A stretch of 64,000 bases of DNA, from the NCBI GenBank assembly GCA_963751795.1, contig CAVVVI010000005.1, forward strand, positions 101,862 to 165,861, written 5' to 3'. Numbering within the stretch: the stretch's first letter is position 1; the number at the start of each line of letters is the position of its first letter. The position numbers and the translations under genes were made by a program. Under the pieces are notes generated by a model. That model ran no database searches, was not told the origin of the DNA, and saw only the letters and a program-made list of their open reading frames with translations. This document shows, piece by piece, positions 1 through 8,904 of the stretch. The stretch is from BOG-908 sp963751795. Its GTDB lineage: Bacteria > Pseudomonadota > Alphaproteobacteria > Acetobacterales > Acetobacteraceae.

Positions 1-815
1 CGGGTGCTGCCCGGCGTGGTGCGCACGTAGCCTTCCCCGTCCAGCTCCACCTGCCCGCGAAACACCGCCGTGTTCGGCGTATGGCCGATGGCCACGAACA
101 CGCCCTCGGTATCCAGCGTACGCTCCACCCCGGTGGCGCGATGGCTGAGCCGCAGCCCGGTGACTACCGGCGGCGTGCCGCCGCCCAGCACCTCTTCGAC
201 GACATGGTCCCACACGACGTCGATCTTGGGATGCTCGAACAGGCGGCGCTGCAGGATCTTCTCGGCCCGCAGGCTGTCGCGGCGATGCACCAGCGTCACC
301 CGCTCGGCGTGGTGCGTCAGATACAGCGCCTCCTCGACAGCGCTGTTGCCGCCGCCGATCACGGCCACGCGCTTGCCGCGGTAGAAGAAGCCGTCGCAGG
401 TGGCACACGCCGAAACGCCCGCACCCTGGTATGCCTTCTCCGAAGGCAGGCCCATCCAGCGCGCCTGCGCGCCGGTGGCGATCACCACGCTGTCGGCCAG
501 ATACACATCGCCCGAATCGCCCACGCAGCGGAACGGGCGCCGGCTGAAATCGACCTCCATCACCAGGTCGTTGACCAGCCGCGTGCCGACATGCTCGGCC
601 TGGGCGGCCATCTGCTCCATCAGCCACGGGCCCTGGATCGCCTCGGCGAAGCCCGGGTAGTTCTCCACGTCCGTGGTGATCATCAGCTGCCCGCCGGGCT
701 GCAGGCCGGCCACCAGGATCGGCGCCAGATTGCCGCGCGCGGCATAGATCGCCGCCGTGTAGCCGGCCGGGCCGGCGCCGATGACGAGAAGCGAGGTGCG
801 GAAAGTCTCGGGCAT
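1..815 (-). CDS. trxB: Thioredoxin reductase (C-terminus beyond window)
   Basis: NADPH-dependent flavoenzyme that reduces thioredoxin in the cytoplasm. About 271 codons are present; the C-terminal end runs off the left edge. The N-terminal FAD-binding motif VIGAGPAGY lies at residues 11-19, and the redox-active CATC motif at residues 137-140 (E. coli TrxB has it at 135-138), followed by DGFFYRGK and the NADPH-binding segment VIGGGNSAVEEA. The ATG at 815 gives the expected N-terminus. The gene is divergent from an Lrp-type regulator about 150 bp away. That arrangement suggests, but does not prove, that the regulator controls trxB. Identification is secure from the CATC motif and its order relative to the two nucleotide-binding folds. 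Confidence 0.96.
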   Translation of the reverse strand, partial: MPETFRTSLLVIGAGPAGYTAAIYAARGNLAPILVAGLQPGGQLMITTDVENYPGFAEAIQGPWLMEQMAAQAEHVGTRLVNDLVMEVDFSRRPFRCVGDSGDVYLADSVVIATGAQARWMGLPSEKAYQGAGVSACATCDGFFYRGKRVAVIGGGNSAVEEALYLTHHAERVTLVHRRDSLRAEKILQRRLFEHPKIDVVWDHVVEEVLGGGTPPVVTGLRLSHRATGVERTLDTEGVFVAIGHTPNTAVFRGQVELDGEGYVRTTPGST

Positions 816-968
816 GGGGTGATCGACTCGCTCGGGAGTGGTGCACCGCGATATCGGGCGGCGCACGCGCCGGGGCAAGCGCCAGGGCCGCCTTGTGGCA
901 CGCGAGGCGCTCGCCCTGGCCGGGCTTTATGGTATGACCCGGGCAATGAATACGCCGAGACGACCAGC

Positions 969-1448
969 ATGAGACTCGACAGCGTGGATGCCCCCGAAAT
1001 CGACGCCATCGACCGGCGGATCATCACCGAGCTGCAGGTGGATGGCCGGATGACCAATGTGGAGCTGGCACGCCGCGCCGGCATCAGCGCGCCACCCTGC
1101 CTGCGCCGCGTCCGCCGGCTGGAGGAAGCCGGCATCATCCGCGGCTACCACGCCGATACCAGCGCGCCGAAGCTGGGTTGGGACGTGACGTTCTTCGCCA
1201 TCGTCGGCCTGGACAGCCAGAAAGAGGCCGCGCTGGCCGCCTTCGAAACACTGGTGGCCGGCTGGCCGGAAGTGCGCGAGTGCCACATGATCCGCGGCGG
1301 CGGCGATTTCCTGCTGCGCCTGGTGGCCCGCGGCACGGCAGGCGAAAACGCGCTGACGGCCCGGCTGACGGCCACGCCCGGCGTGGCGCGGGTGCAGACG
1401 CTGCAGACGATCCGCACGAGCCGGCTGCTGGCGGGGGTGCCGATTTAA
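969..1448 (+). CDS. Lrp/AsnC family transcriptional regulator
   Basis: A 159-residue DNA-binding regulator of the leucine-responsive/AsnC family. The N-terminal helix-turn-helix (about residues 10-60) contains LDRRII-like and MTNVELARRAGIS segments, then a CLRRVRRLEEAGII recognition region. The C-terminal RAM ligand-binding domain includes VRECHMIRGGGDFLLRL, the usual effector-pocket region. The ATG at 969 is chosen because the open frame upstream of it shows no Lrp similarity. The gene is divergent from trxB and is followed at once by a family A repeat. The effector ligand cannot be told from sequence. Confidence 0.93.
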   Translation: MRLDSVDAPEIDAIDRRIITELQVDGRMTNVELARRAGISAPPCLRRVRRLEEAGIIRGYHADTSAPKLGWDVTFFAIVGLDSQKEAALAAFETLVAGWPEVRECHMIRGGGDFLLRLVARGTAGENALTARLTATPGVARVQTLQTIRTSRLLAGVPI

Positions 1449-1590
1449 GGCAAGGCCTTCTTTTCTGAAGAAAAGAAGCAAAAGACTTTTGTCTGTTGGG
1501 TGGTGGTCTGAATTGGCCAGCGCGCGCCGTGCCGGGTCGAAGGGACAAAAGTTTTTTGGTCCTTTTTTTCAAAAAAGGACTGCTTGCCTT
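1449..1590. repeat. Family A composite hairpin repeat, copy 1
   Basis: Starts directly after the Lrp stop codon and fills the gap to bioB. The left arm has a small hairpin (CTTCTTTTC / GAAAAGAAG) followed by CAAAAGACTTTTG. The right arm has ACAAAAGTTTTTTGG followed by a second hairpin (GTCCTTTTTTT / AAAAAAGGAC). The inner A/T tracts of the two arms can pair around a variable GC-rich centre of about 55 bases. Related copies lie near 18.8, 26.3, 31.2 and 37.1 kb. Confidence 0.85.
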
Positions 1591-1623
1591 CCCTTCCTAC
1601 CCACCACCGCACAATAATCCCGC

Positions 1624-2571
1624 ATGAACGCCATCACTCCGCAAACCTGGACCCCAAGCGCCGTCCGCGCCCTGTTGGACACGCCGTTCACCGAGCTCGT
1701 GTTCCGCGCCGCCACCGTCCATCGCCAGCATCACGACCCGACGCGCATCCAGATCAGTACGTTGCTGTCCATCAAGACGGGCGGCTGCCCGGAGGATTGC
1801 GCCTACTGCCCGCAGAGCGCGTCCTACGAGGCCGGCGTGCCCGCCAGCAAGCTGATGGACGTGGCCGCCGTGCTGGACCAGGCGCGCGCGGCCAAGGCGG
1901 CCGGTGCCTCGCGCTTCTGCATGGGCGCGGCCTGGCGCTCGCCGAAAGATCGCGACCTGGATGCCGTCTGCGCCATGGTGGAGGGCGTGCGCGCGTTGGG
2001 CCTGGAAAGCTGCGTCACCTTGGGCATGCTGACCGCGCCGCAGGCCGGCCGCCTGCGCGATGCCGGGCTGGACTACTACAACCACAACCTCGACACCTCG
2101 CCCGAGCATTACGGCGACATCATCACCACCCGCACGTATCAGGACCGGCTGGACACGCTGGGCCATGTGCGTGATGCCGGCATCAACGTCTGCTGCGGCG
2201 GCATCGTCGGCATGGGCGAGGATGCGGCCGACCGCGCCGGTCTGATCGCGGCACTGGCCAGCCTGCCGAAGGCGCCGGAATCGGTGCCGATCAACGCGCT
2301 GGTAAAGGTGGAGGGCACGCCCTTGGCGGCCAGCGCGCCGATCGATGCCATCGACTTCGTGCGCGTGATCGCGGCCGCCCGCATCACCATGCCGGGCTCG
2401 TACGTGCGCCTGTCGGCCGGGCGCGAGGCGATGAGCGACGAGGCGCAGGCGCTGTGCTTCCTGGCCGGCGCCAACTCGATCTTCTACGGCGAACGCCTGC
2501 TGACCACGCCGAACCCGGAGGCCGCGCGCGACCGCGTGCTGCTGGAGCGGCTGGGCATGGTGGCGAGCTAG
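1624..2571 (+). CDS. bioB: Biotin synthase
   Basis: Radical-SAM enzyme that inserts sulfur into dethiobiotin, the last step of biotin synthesis. At 315 residues it is of normal length. The radical-SAM cluster motif CPEDCAYC places cysteines at residues 55, 59 and 62, followed by PQS as in other BioB proteins. Conserved blocks RFCMGAAWRSP, YYNHNLDTSP and CCGGIVGMGE are present, and the last contributes to the auxiliary [2Fe-2S] site. bioA follows on the same strand 49 bp downstream, so the two probably form an operon. No other bio genes are in the window. No riboswitch or clear BirA/BioR operator is visible upstream, where a family A repeat occupies the gap. Confidence 0.97.
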   Translation: MNAITPQTWTPSAVRALLDTPFTELVFRAATVHRQHHDPTRIQISTLLSIKTGGCPEDCAYCPQSASYEAGVPASKLMDVAAVLDQARAAKAAGASRFCMGAAWRSPKDRDLDAVCAMVEGVRALGLESCVTLGMLTAPQAGRLRDAGLDYYNHNLDTSPEHYGDIITTRTYQDRLDTLGHVRDAGINVCCGGIVGMGEDAADRAGLIAALASLPKAPESVPINALVKVEGTPLAASAPIDAIDFVRVIAAARITMPGSYVRLSAGREAMSDEAQALCFLAGANSIFYGERLLTTPNPEAARDRVLLERLGMVAS

Positions 2572-2620
2572 GCAGCCGGACCGGGCGTTCCAGCCTTCGC
2601 CTGCCACTGCCTTGCCCCGC

Positions 2621-3857
2621 ATGAACCACCTCTGGCGCCCCTACACGCAGATGCTCGGCGCGCCCGAGCCGCTGCGCGCGCAGAGCACCCAGGGCTGCAC
2701 CATCACGCTGGATGACGGCCGCACGCTGATCGACGGCATCGCCTCCTGGTGGACCGCCTGCCACGGCTACAACCACCCGCACATCCGGGCTGCCGTTACC
2801 GAGCAGCTCGGCCGCATGCCGCATGTGATGTTCGGCGGCCTGACGCACGCGCCGGCCGAGCGGCTGGCCGGCCAGCTCGCCGCCATGCTGCCCGGCGACC
2901 TCGACCACGTATTCTTTGCCGATAGCGGCTCGGTGGCCGTGGAAGTGGCCATGAAGATGGCCGCGCAATACTGGCTCAATCGCGGCGTGCGCACCCGCCG
3001 GCGCTTCCTCGCGTTCACGGGCGGCTATCATGGCGACACCTTCGCCACGATGGCGGTGTGCGATCCGGAAGAGGGCATGCACGCGCTCTACCGCGGCCTG
3101 CTCGCCGAGCACGCCATCATCGGCCTGCCGCGCGACGCCGACAGCATCGCGCAGTTCGACGACTTACCTCGCCGCCCACGCACATACACTGGCCGGCATC
3201 CTCGTCGAGCCGCTGGTGCAGGGCGCCGGCGGCATGATCTTCCACGACGCGGCCGTGCTGCGGCATCTGCGCGGCGCCGCCGACGCCTACGGCCTGCCGC
3301 TGATCTTCGACGAGATCTTCACCGGCTTCGGCCGCACCGGCACGATGTTCGCGTGCGAACAGGCCGGCGTGGTGCCCGACATCATCACCCTATCCAAGGC
3401 GCTGACCGGCGGCACCATGGCGCTGTCGGCCGCCGTGGCGCGCACGCATATCTTCGAGGCGTTCCTGTCCTCCGACCCGGCGCACGCGCTGATGCACGGG
3501 CCCACCTACATGGCAAACCCGCTGGCCTGCGCTGCAGCCTCGGCGAGCCTGGACCTGTTCGCCACCGAGCCGCGCCTGGCACAGGTGGCCGCCATCGAGG
3601 CGCAGATGGCGCACGGCCTGGGGGGCTGCGCCGCTTTGCCCAACGTGGCCGGCGTGCGCGTGCGCGGTGCCATCGGCGTGGTCGAGCTGCACGGCATTGC
3701 GGATCTGCCGGCGCTGAAGGCGGCGTTCGTGGCGCGCGGCGTGTGGGTGCGCCCGTTCCGCAACATCGTCTATCTCACGCCGGCCTTCACCATCAGCCAG
3801 GCCGAGCTCGCGCATCTCTGCGCCACGGTGGCCGATGTGGTAGGCTCGGCGGCATGA
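2621..3857 (+). pseudogene. bioA: Adenosylmethionine-8-amino-7-oxononanoate aminotransferase, one-base frameshift
   Basis: PLP-dependent class III aminotransferase that makes 7,8-diaminopelargonic acid for biotin. The reading frame starts at the ATG at 2621 (NHLWRPYTQM, typical BioA N-terminus) and continues to about 3163 (DSIAQFDD). The protein then resumes in the +1 frame as YLAAHAHTLAGILVEPLVQG and runs to the TGA at 3855-3857. It includes IFDEIFTGFGRTG and the PLP-lysine segment TLSKALTGG. Joining the frames gives a normal-length BioA of about 411 residues with no other lesion. An extra T at about 3164 explains the shift. It could be a recent mutation, an assembly error or, less likely, programmed frameshifting; there is no obvious slippery sequence. 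Confidence 0.9.
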
Positions 3858-4063
3858 ACCTGATCGAAGAGAACCGGGACCGTTATCTGCGCCACGCGCG
3901 CAGCCCGCGGCGCATCCTGATGATCGTGCTCGGCGTCATCACCTTCCACGTGGTGGTGATTGGGCTAGCGGCACGCTGGCCCGGCTGGATGCCGAAGGTT
4001 GGTGAAGGCCTAATCCGCGTGGCCATCTACCCTGCGGCCGCCGCCAAGCCGCCAGCGCATTAA
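3854..4063 (+). CDS. Small single-pass membrane protein coupled to bioA
   Basis: A 69-residue protein whose ATG overlaps the bioA stop codon (ATGA), so it is probably translated by coupling. A basic N-terminus (RDRYLRHARSPRR) precedes one hydrophobic segment of about 20 residues (ILMIVLGVITFHVVVIGLAA). The C-terminus ends with an alanine- and proline-rich tail. I do not recognise a named family. The positive-inside pattern predicts a cytoplasmic N-terminus and a periplasmic tail. Its position suggests co-expression with the biotin genes but gives no functional clue. Confidence 0.65.
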   Translation: MNLIEENRDRYLRHARSPRRILMIVLGVITFHVVVIGLAARWPGWMPKVGEGLIRVAIYPAAAAKPPAH

Positions 4064-4073
4064 GAGCAAGTGC

Positions 4074-4128
4074 GGGTTTGGGGTTTCAAACCCCAACAGG
4101 GTCCAGGGGCAGAGCCCCTGGCCTTCCC
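4074..4128. repeat. Family B double-hairpin repeat, copy 1
   Basis: Two adjacent inverted repeats: TTTGGGGTTT / AAACCCCAA and CCAGGGGC / GCCCCTGG. It lies between two convergent genes (the small membrane gene after bioA and the amino-acid binding protein), where it could terminate both transcripts. Matching copies occur near 16.4 and 57.7 kb. Confidence 0.85.
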
Positions 4129-4142
4129 ACCCCAGCCCGCGC

Positions 4143-5207
4143 TCACGGGTTCTCAAACCCCCACAGCATGCCGCCCTGGGTCCAAGGCCGGTTCACCCCG
4201 CGGTCCATTCGCATCACGCTGCGGCCACCCAGCGTGCGCTCGTAGATTTCGCCGTAATTACCCACCGCCAGGATCGCCTGCAGGCTCCAATCGTCGGGCA
4301 GCATCAGCCCCCATTGCTGGCCGCGGTGCACGCCGAGCAACCCCTGCACCACGCTGTCGGCGCTGCCGCGCATCGCCTGCGCGTTGGCGCGCGTCACACC
4401 CTTGATCTCGGCTTCCACCAGCGCCCGCGTCACCCAATCGACCGCGCGCGCCCATTCGGCATCGCCGGTGCGCACCACTGGGGCGAGCGGATCGATGGTG
4501 AGGCGATCGGGGAGGATGTCGAAATCGCGCACGCGGGCGTGGAAGGCGGCGCGGCCGGCGGCCAGCTTGGTCACGTCGCCCGTCTCGGCATCGCAGCGCC
4601 CGCCCACCAGCGCTGCCTCCATCTCGCCCATCTCCTCGAACGGGAACGGGATGATGGTGATGCCGGCCGCAGCAGCGGCATCGCGCAGATGGTGCTCGGC
4701 CTCGGTATCGCCGATGGTGCACACGCGCTTGCCGGCCAGCGCGCGCAGCCCGGTCAGGCCGGCATCCTTGTGCACCAGCAATCCCTGCCCATCGAACAGC
4801 ACCGGCGCCAGGAAGGCCGCACCAAACCGCCGTGCCGTGCCCGGATTGGGCGTGGCACCTACGATCAGGCTGATTTCGCTCGCTGCCAGCGCCTTGAGGG
4901 CCAGCTCTTCGGTCGGGAATGTCCGCACGCTCGCGGTGGCATGCGTGGCGGCTGCTACCGCGCGGCAGATTTCGCCGCCGAAGGCCACGGTGTTGCCGTG
5001 CGTTTCGTCCTTCGTCTCGTCATTGGCGGCAGAAACGGTGCCGCAGGCCAGCGCGTGGGTGTGCAGAACGGTGTCGAGCACCGTGCCCGCATGCGCGGCC
5101 GGTCCGATGGTCAGCACGATCATTGCCAATGCGCCAAGGGCGACGGGCACGCTGGAACCTGTCCAGCGTGCCCGCTTGCCCGTGCGGCGTCCGGCGCCCG
5201 CCTTCAC
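4143..5207 (-). CDS. AapJ/BztA-type amino-acid ABC transporter substrate-binding protein
   Basis: Periplasmic solute-binding protein of family 3 (general L-amino-acid type). A GTG at 5207 gives a basic N-terminus and a signal peptide ending in GPAAHA; the longer open frame begins at a TTG inside the upstream gene, which makes it less likely. The mature protein shows AapJ-like features: an early cysteine (ACGTVSA), DILPDRLTIDPLAP, LLPDDWSLQAILAVGNYGEIYE and a C-terminal WTQGGMLWGFENP, matching the family's WxxGGLMY ending. No permease or ATPase gene is adjacent, so it is an orphan receptor or serves a transporter elsewhere. It lies 23 bp downstream of the phosphoesterase gene on the same strand, so the two may be co-transcribed. 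Confidence 0.82.
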   Translation of the reverse strand: MKAGAGRRTGKRARWTGSSVPVALGALAMIVLTIGPAAHAGTVLDTVLHTHALACGTVSAANDETKDETHGNTVAFGGEICRAVAAATHATASVRTFPTEELALKALAASEISLIVGATPNPGTARRFGAAFLAPVLFDGQGLLVHKDAGLTGLRALAGKRVCTIGDTEAEHHLRDAAAAAGITIIPFPFEEMGEMEAALVGGRCDAETGDVTKLAAGRAAFHARVRDFDILPDRLTIDPLAPVVRTGDAEWARAVDWVTRALVEAEIKGVTRANAQAMRGSADSVVQGLLGVHRGQQWGLMLPDDWSLQAILAVGNYGEIYERTLGGRSVMRMDRGVNRPWTQGGMLWGFENP

Positions 5208-5230
5208 GACGCAGCGCCGGTATCGGCCGC

Positions 5231-7267
5231 TTACGGCGTCCAACCGGGCGTCGTCGGCGTGCCGGGCGAGGTGGAGGGCCGCGGGTTGAAATCGGCCGGC
5301 GGCGGGTCGATCAGCTTGCCGCCCACATAGTCGGTGGGCACGATGTTCAGCGTGTAGCAGCCCTGTCCGCCGTAATGCGGCAGCGTGTGCACGGCGGCCG
5401 GTGCGATCGCCGCGTAGGCCGCCGGCAGCACCGCGGCCGTGCCGGCCAGGCGCGCATCGTCGAAAGCTTCGGTCAGATCGCTGATGGCAGCCTCCGCATC
5501 GATCGGGCCCATATGCGGCTGGATCGTCTTGGCGCCGATCGCCTCCGCCCGCGCTTCGTCGGGCAGGCGCTGCAGCGGCACCAGGTTGAACAGCTCGTCG
5601 ATGAACTTGATGACGGAGCTGTGCTCGGCATACTTGCTGGCGATCGCATGCACCTTGGCATAGGGCGAGATCACGATGGCCGGGATGCGCGGCCCGCCCG
5701 ACAGCGGATTGCCGAAGCTGTCGTTGACGCGGATGTCGGACGGCACGTGGTCGTACAGCCCGTCCGTCTCGTCATAGGTGATGATGATCGCGCTATGCGC
5801 CCAGTACGGGCTGTTGGCGATCGCGTTCACGCTGTCGGCCACCAGGGCTTCGGCGATCTGCGCGTCGGAATAGGCAGGATGGTCGTCGCTGCCGACGAAG
5901 TTCTGCTGCACCGCCGCCGAAGGATCCTGCGGCACCAGCCCGTCATTGTTGCCGTAGCCGCCACGCACGTAATACACGCCAGCGCCCGGCAGCTTGCGCG
6001 CGGCGACGGCGGTGTAGAAATCGCCGAGCCCGTGAAGGTTGCTGCCCAGCACGTGCTTGTTGTCGCCCAGATAGCCGAAATATTGCGGCCCTTCGTGGTG
6101 GGTGATGTAGGTGGCGTTGGTCGCCGGGCCCGTGCCGTCCGTCGGCTCGTGATCGTAGCCTTCCTGGTACCAGCCCCAGTTCACCGGCATATTTTTCGAC
6201 GAGATCGTCGCGATGTCGCTCTGCACGTCGGCCAGGTCCAGCGCCGGGTTCTCGTCGAACTGGATGATGCGGTTGATGTCGCTCCCCATGAACGACAGCG
6301 GCAGCGACGCGTAGGTCTGGTTGAGCGTCGGCGTCTTCGGCGACTCGTCATTCGGGCCGTACGGCGGCTTGACCGCCGACTGGTCCAGGTTGGAGCCGGC
6401 ATACGGGCCGGGGTCGCCCACCACCGGCTCGCCGCCGCTGCTGGCCAGCGGCGTGCCGGCGATGTTGGAGGCAGCCTCGCTGGGGTGCAGCGCCCACTGC
6501 GTCAGCCCGGACTGGCCGGCGATCATGGCGATGGCGTTGGGCGTGGACGGCCCCGTGACCGTCATGTGGAAATTGTCGAACTGCGTGAAGCGGTCGGCAT
6601 ACTGCCAGAGGAACGGTATCGTGTCGCAGTCGAGATGGCTCATCACCAGCTCGGCGCGCTGCTTCTGCACCGTGCTGATCGTCAGCGAGGAGAGCGGCGC
6701 GCCGGTCGCACGGCTGACGATGTTGCCGTTGGCGTCGGTGGTCAGGCCTTCCTCGTTCAGTGCGTAGCGGTCGTTCAGCGTCGTCGAGCCGGTATAGTGC
6801 AGCGCATTGACGATGCCGGTGTGGGAGTGATCCACGCTGTCGGTGTCGGCAGGATAGAGCGGGACAGCGGCGCCGGCCGTGTTCGTTACGGTGTTGGTGA
6901 TCTTGAACGGCGAGATCGTGCCGACGGTGCCGTCGGTGTTGACGATCTTCTGGACGATCCCGGGCTGGCTGCCGACCGGGAACAGGCCGTTGACGCCGGG
7001 GAAGGTGCCGAAATGCTGGTCGAAGGAGCGGTTCTCCTGAAACAGCACGAAGACGTATTTGATGTCCTGCCGCAGCAGGGTCAGCTTCTGCGCCGCGGTC
7101 AGATGCGGCTCGGCGGCCGGGCTGATCATGTGGGCGGCGACCACGTCGCTCGAGCGCGGGCCGGTGGAGACGCTGTCCACGCCGGCGGCCAGCAGCGCCG
7201 TGGGCGCCAACAGGCCGGCAACGGTGGTGAACGCACAGGTGGTTTTCCACCACTGATTACGGGTCAT
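5231..7267 (-). CDS. Secreted phosphoesterase family protein (PF04185; acid phosphatase/phospholipase C-like)
   Basis: A 678-residue exported phosphoesterase. The ATG at 7267 is preceded by GAGGAAA at good spacing and opens a signal peptide (FTTVAGLLAPTALLAAG). The PF04185 metal-binding N-terminal motif IKYVFVLFQENRSFDQHFGT is near residue 70. DHSHTGIVNALH follows, and the second metal site IIITYDETDGLYDHV lies in the C-terminal half. The family includes phospholipase C and AcpA-type acid phosphatases that hydrolyse phosphomonoesters or diesters outside the cytoplasm; the substrate here cannot be fixed. The protein ends with a Pro/Thr-rich tail. A phosphate-scavenging role would fit the DING/PstS protein at 49 kb, but nothing links them directly. 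Confidence 0.88.
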   Translation of the reverse strand: MTRNQWWKTTCAFTTVAGLLAPTALLAAGVDSVSTGPRSSDVVAAHMISPAAEPHLTAAQKLTLLRQDIKYVFVLFQENRSFDQHFGTFPGVNGLFPVGSQPGIVQKIVNTDGTVGTISPFKITNTVTNTAGAAVPLYPADTDSVDHSHTGIVNALHYTGSTTLNDRYALNEEGLTTDANGNIVSRATGAPLSSLTISTVQKQRAELVMSHLDCDTIPFLWQYADRFTQFDNFHMTVTGPSTPNAIAMIAGQSGLTQWALHPSEAASNIAGTPLASSGGEPVVGDPGPYAGSNLDQSAVKPPYGPNDESPKTPTLNQTYASLPLSFMGSDINRIIQFDENPALDLADVQSDIATISSKNMPVNWGWYQEGYDHEPTDGTGPATNATYITHHEGPQYFGYLGDNKHVLGSNLHGLGDFYTAVAARKLPGAGVYYVRGGYGNNDGLVPQDPSAAVQQNFVGSDDHPAYSDAQIAEALVADSVNAIANSPYWAHSAIIITYDETDGLYDHVPSDIRVNDSFGNPLSGGPRIPAIVISPYAKVHAIASKYAEHSSVIKFIDELFNLVPLQRLPDEARAEAIGAKTIQPHMGPIDAEAAISDLTEAFDDARLAGTAAVLPAAYAAIAPAAVHTLPHYGGQGCYTLNIVPTDYVGGKLIDPPPADFNPRPSTSPGTPTTPGWTP

Positions 7268-7502
7268 GATCGTTTCCTCGCGGAGAGCTGAACCACCCAC
7301 GGCGGGCGCCGGGTGGCGCAAACTGGTGCGATCCTGACACCGCCAATAGCGCAGTTTTATGACAACGAATGCTGCTCACGCGGGCGTGACACTGCACGTG
7401 CCCCACCAATGCCCGCCCAGCCGCCTGCCCAGCCCGCCAGCAAATCCCTTCCAGGGCGGCGCCGGATGGGCTAGGAGCCGGGGAGCGGTCCAGCGGCTTC
7501 GT

Positions 7503-7587
7503 GCGGGTGTGGTGGAACTGGTAGACGCGCCGGATTCAAAATCCGGTTCCGCAAGGAGTGTCGGTTCGATTCCGACCACCCGCACCA
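7503..7587 (+). tRNA. tRNA-Leu (CAA)
   Basis: An 85-nt cloverleaf with acceptor stem GCGGGTG / CACCCGC, a class II variable arm, the anticodon loop TTCAAAA with CAA, GGTTCGATTCC in the T arm and an encoded CCA at 7585-7587. It is followed 54 bp downstream by tRNA-Asn. Confidence 0.97.
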
Positions 7588-7641
7588 ACGCCGGGCCTCT
7601 TTACCCATCCGGCGCAGCCCGCTATACGGCTGCACCGCTGA

Positions 7642-7717
7642 TCCCGAATAGCTCAGTTGGTAGAGCAAGCGACTGTTAATCGCTTTGTCGTAGGTTCGAG
7701 TCCTACTTCGGGAGCCA
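7642..7717 (+). tRNA. tRNA-Asn (GTT)
   Basis: A 76-nt cloverleaf with acceptor TCCCGAA / TTCGGGA, D arm AGCTCAGTTGGTAGAGC, anticodon loop CTGTTAA (GTT), T arm GGTTCGAGTCC and an encoded CCA at 7715-7717. Confidence 0.97.
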
Positions 7718-7774
7718 ACCCCCCCTCCTTCTGGCCACCGGCCAGCCGCCTGGGCGAGCGAGCATCATCCACGC

Positions 7775-8899
7775 ATGACGATGACCCTGACGAACGCGGC
7801 CATCGTCCTGCCGGACCGGATCGTGCATGGCAGCCTCACCGTCCGGCACGGGCTGATCGCCGGCATCCAACCCGGCCCGGCCACCGGCACCGATTGCGAT
7901 GGCGACTACCTGATCCCCGGCGCCGTGGATCTGCATACCGACAATCTGGAACGCCAGGTCGAACCGCGGCAGAACGCCCGCTGGCCCAGCCGCGCCGCCC
8001 TGCTGGCGCACGATGCGCAATGCGCCGCGGCCGGCATCACCACCGTGTTCGATGCGCTGTGCGTGGGCCAGGCGGGCCTGGCCGATGACCGGCCGCGCAC
8101 CTGTGCCGAAGGCGTGGCCGACCTCGATGCGCTGGCACCCAGCTTCCTGCTGAAGGCCGAGCACTTCCTGCATCTGCGCTGCGAACTGCCCGCTGCCGGC
8201 ATGCTCGAACAGCTGGCCGCGCTGGCGGACCATAAGCTGCTGCGCCTGGTCAGCCTGATGGACCACACGCCCGGCGCCGGCCAGTTCACCGACCTGCCCC
8301 GCTACCGCGCCATGCTGCTGCAGGACGGCATGCCGGACGCCGAGGTGGCGCCACGGATGGAGGCCCTGCGCGCCCAGCAGGCCGGCTGGTCGGCGCCCAA
8401 CCGCGCGGCCCTGCTGGCCCGCGACTGGCCGCACCCTGTCGTGCTCGCCAGCCACGACGATGCCACCACCGCCGACGTCGATCTGGCGGCAGCTTGCGGC
8501 ATCACCATCAGCGAATTCCCGGTCAGCCTGGCCGCCGCCGCCCATGCCCGCGCGCGCGGCATGGCGGTGATCGCCGGCGCGCCCAACCTGGTGCGCGGCG
8601 GCAGCCATAGCGGCAACGTGGCCGCCGCCGAGCTGCTGGCCGCCGGCCTGGTCGATGCGCTGGCCTCCGATTACGTGCCGGCCAGCCTGGTGCACGCGGC
8701 CTTCCTGGCGGCTGGCATTGGCGGCATGGGCCTGCCGCGCGCCATTGCCCTGGTCACCAGCGCGCCGGCCCGGCTCGCCGGGCTCGCCGATCGCGGCGCG
8801 CTGCTGCCCGGCCAGCGGGCCGATCTGGTACGCGTGCGGGTGCATGAGGGCCTGCCGGTCGTCCGCCAGGTCTGGCGCGCGGGGGAGCGGGTGATCTGA
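7775..8899 (+). CDS. phnM: Alpha-D-ribose 1-methylphosphonate 5-triphosphate diphosphatase
   Basis: Amidohydrolase-fold enzyme of the C-P lyase pathway that removes pyrophosphate from ribose 1-methylphosphonate 5-triphosphate. It has 374 residues. The metal-binding HxD motif appears as VDLHTDN (H54, D56). Other conserved PhnM blocks are VSLMDHTPGAGQF, ASHDDATT, GAPNLVRGGSHSGN and ALASDYVPASL. The next gene (DUF1045) follows after 5 bp, so the pair is an operon. The rest of the C-P lyase genes (phnG-L) are not in the window. Assignment is secure. Confidence 0.94.
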   Translation: MTMTLTNAAIVLPDRIVHGSLTVRHGLIAGIQPGPATGTDCDGDYLIPGAVDLHTDNLERQVEPRQNARWPSRAALLAHDAQCAAAGITTVFDALCVGQAGLADDRPRTCAEGVADLDALAPSFLLKAEHFLHLRCELPAAGMLEQLAALADHKLLRLVSLMDHTPGAGQFTDLPRYRAMLLQDGMPDAEVAPRMEALRAQQAGWSAPNRAALLARDWPHPVVLASHDDATTADVDLAAACGITISEFPVSLAAAAHARARGMAVIAGAPNLVRGGSHSGNVAAAELLAAGLVDALASDYVPASLVHAAFLAAGIGGMGLPRAIALVTSAPARLAGLADRGALLPGQRADLVRVRVHEGLPVVRQVWRAGERVI

Positions 8900-8904
8900 C
8901 CGGC

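Noticed and set aside
81..1448. A 455-codon plus-strand frame covering the trxB locus and the Lrp gene
   Set aside because: Only the last 159 codons (from 969) are real; the earlier part is antisense to trxB, which has its CATC motif on the minus strand.
3030..3857. The second half of bioA as a separate gene starting at 3030
   Set aside because: The first 45 codons of that frame are out-of-frame nonsense relative to BioA, and the homologous part begins only after about 3165, so it is one gene broken by a frameshift.
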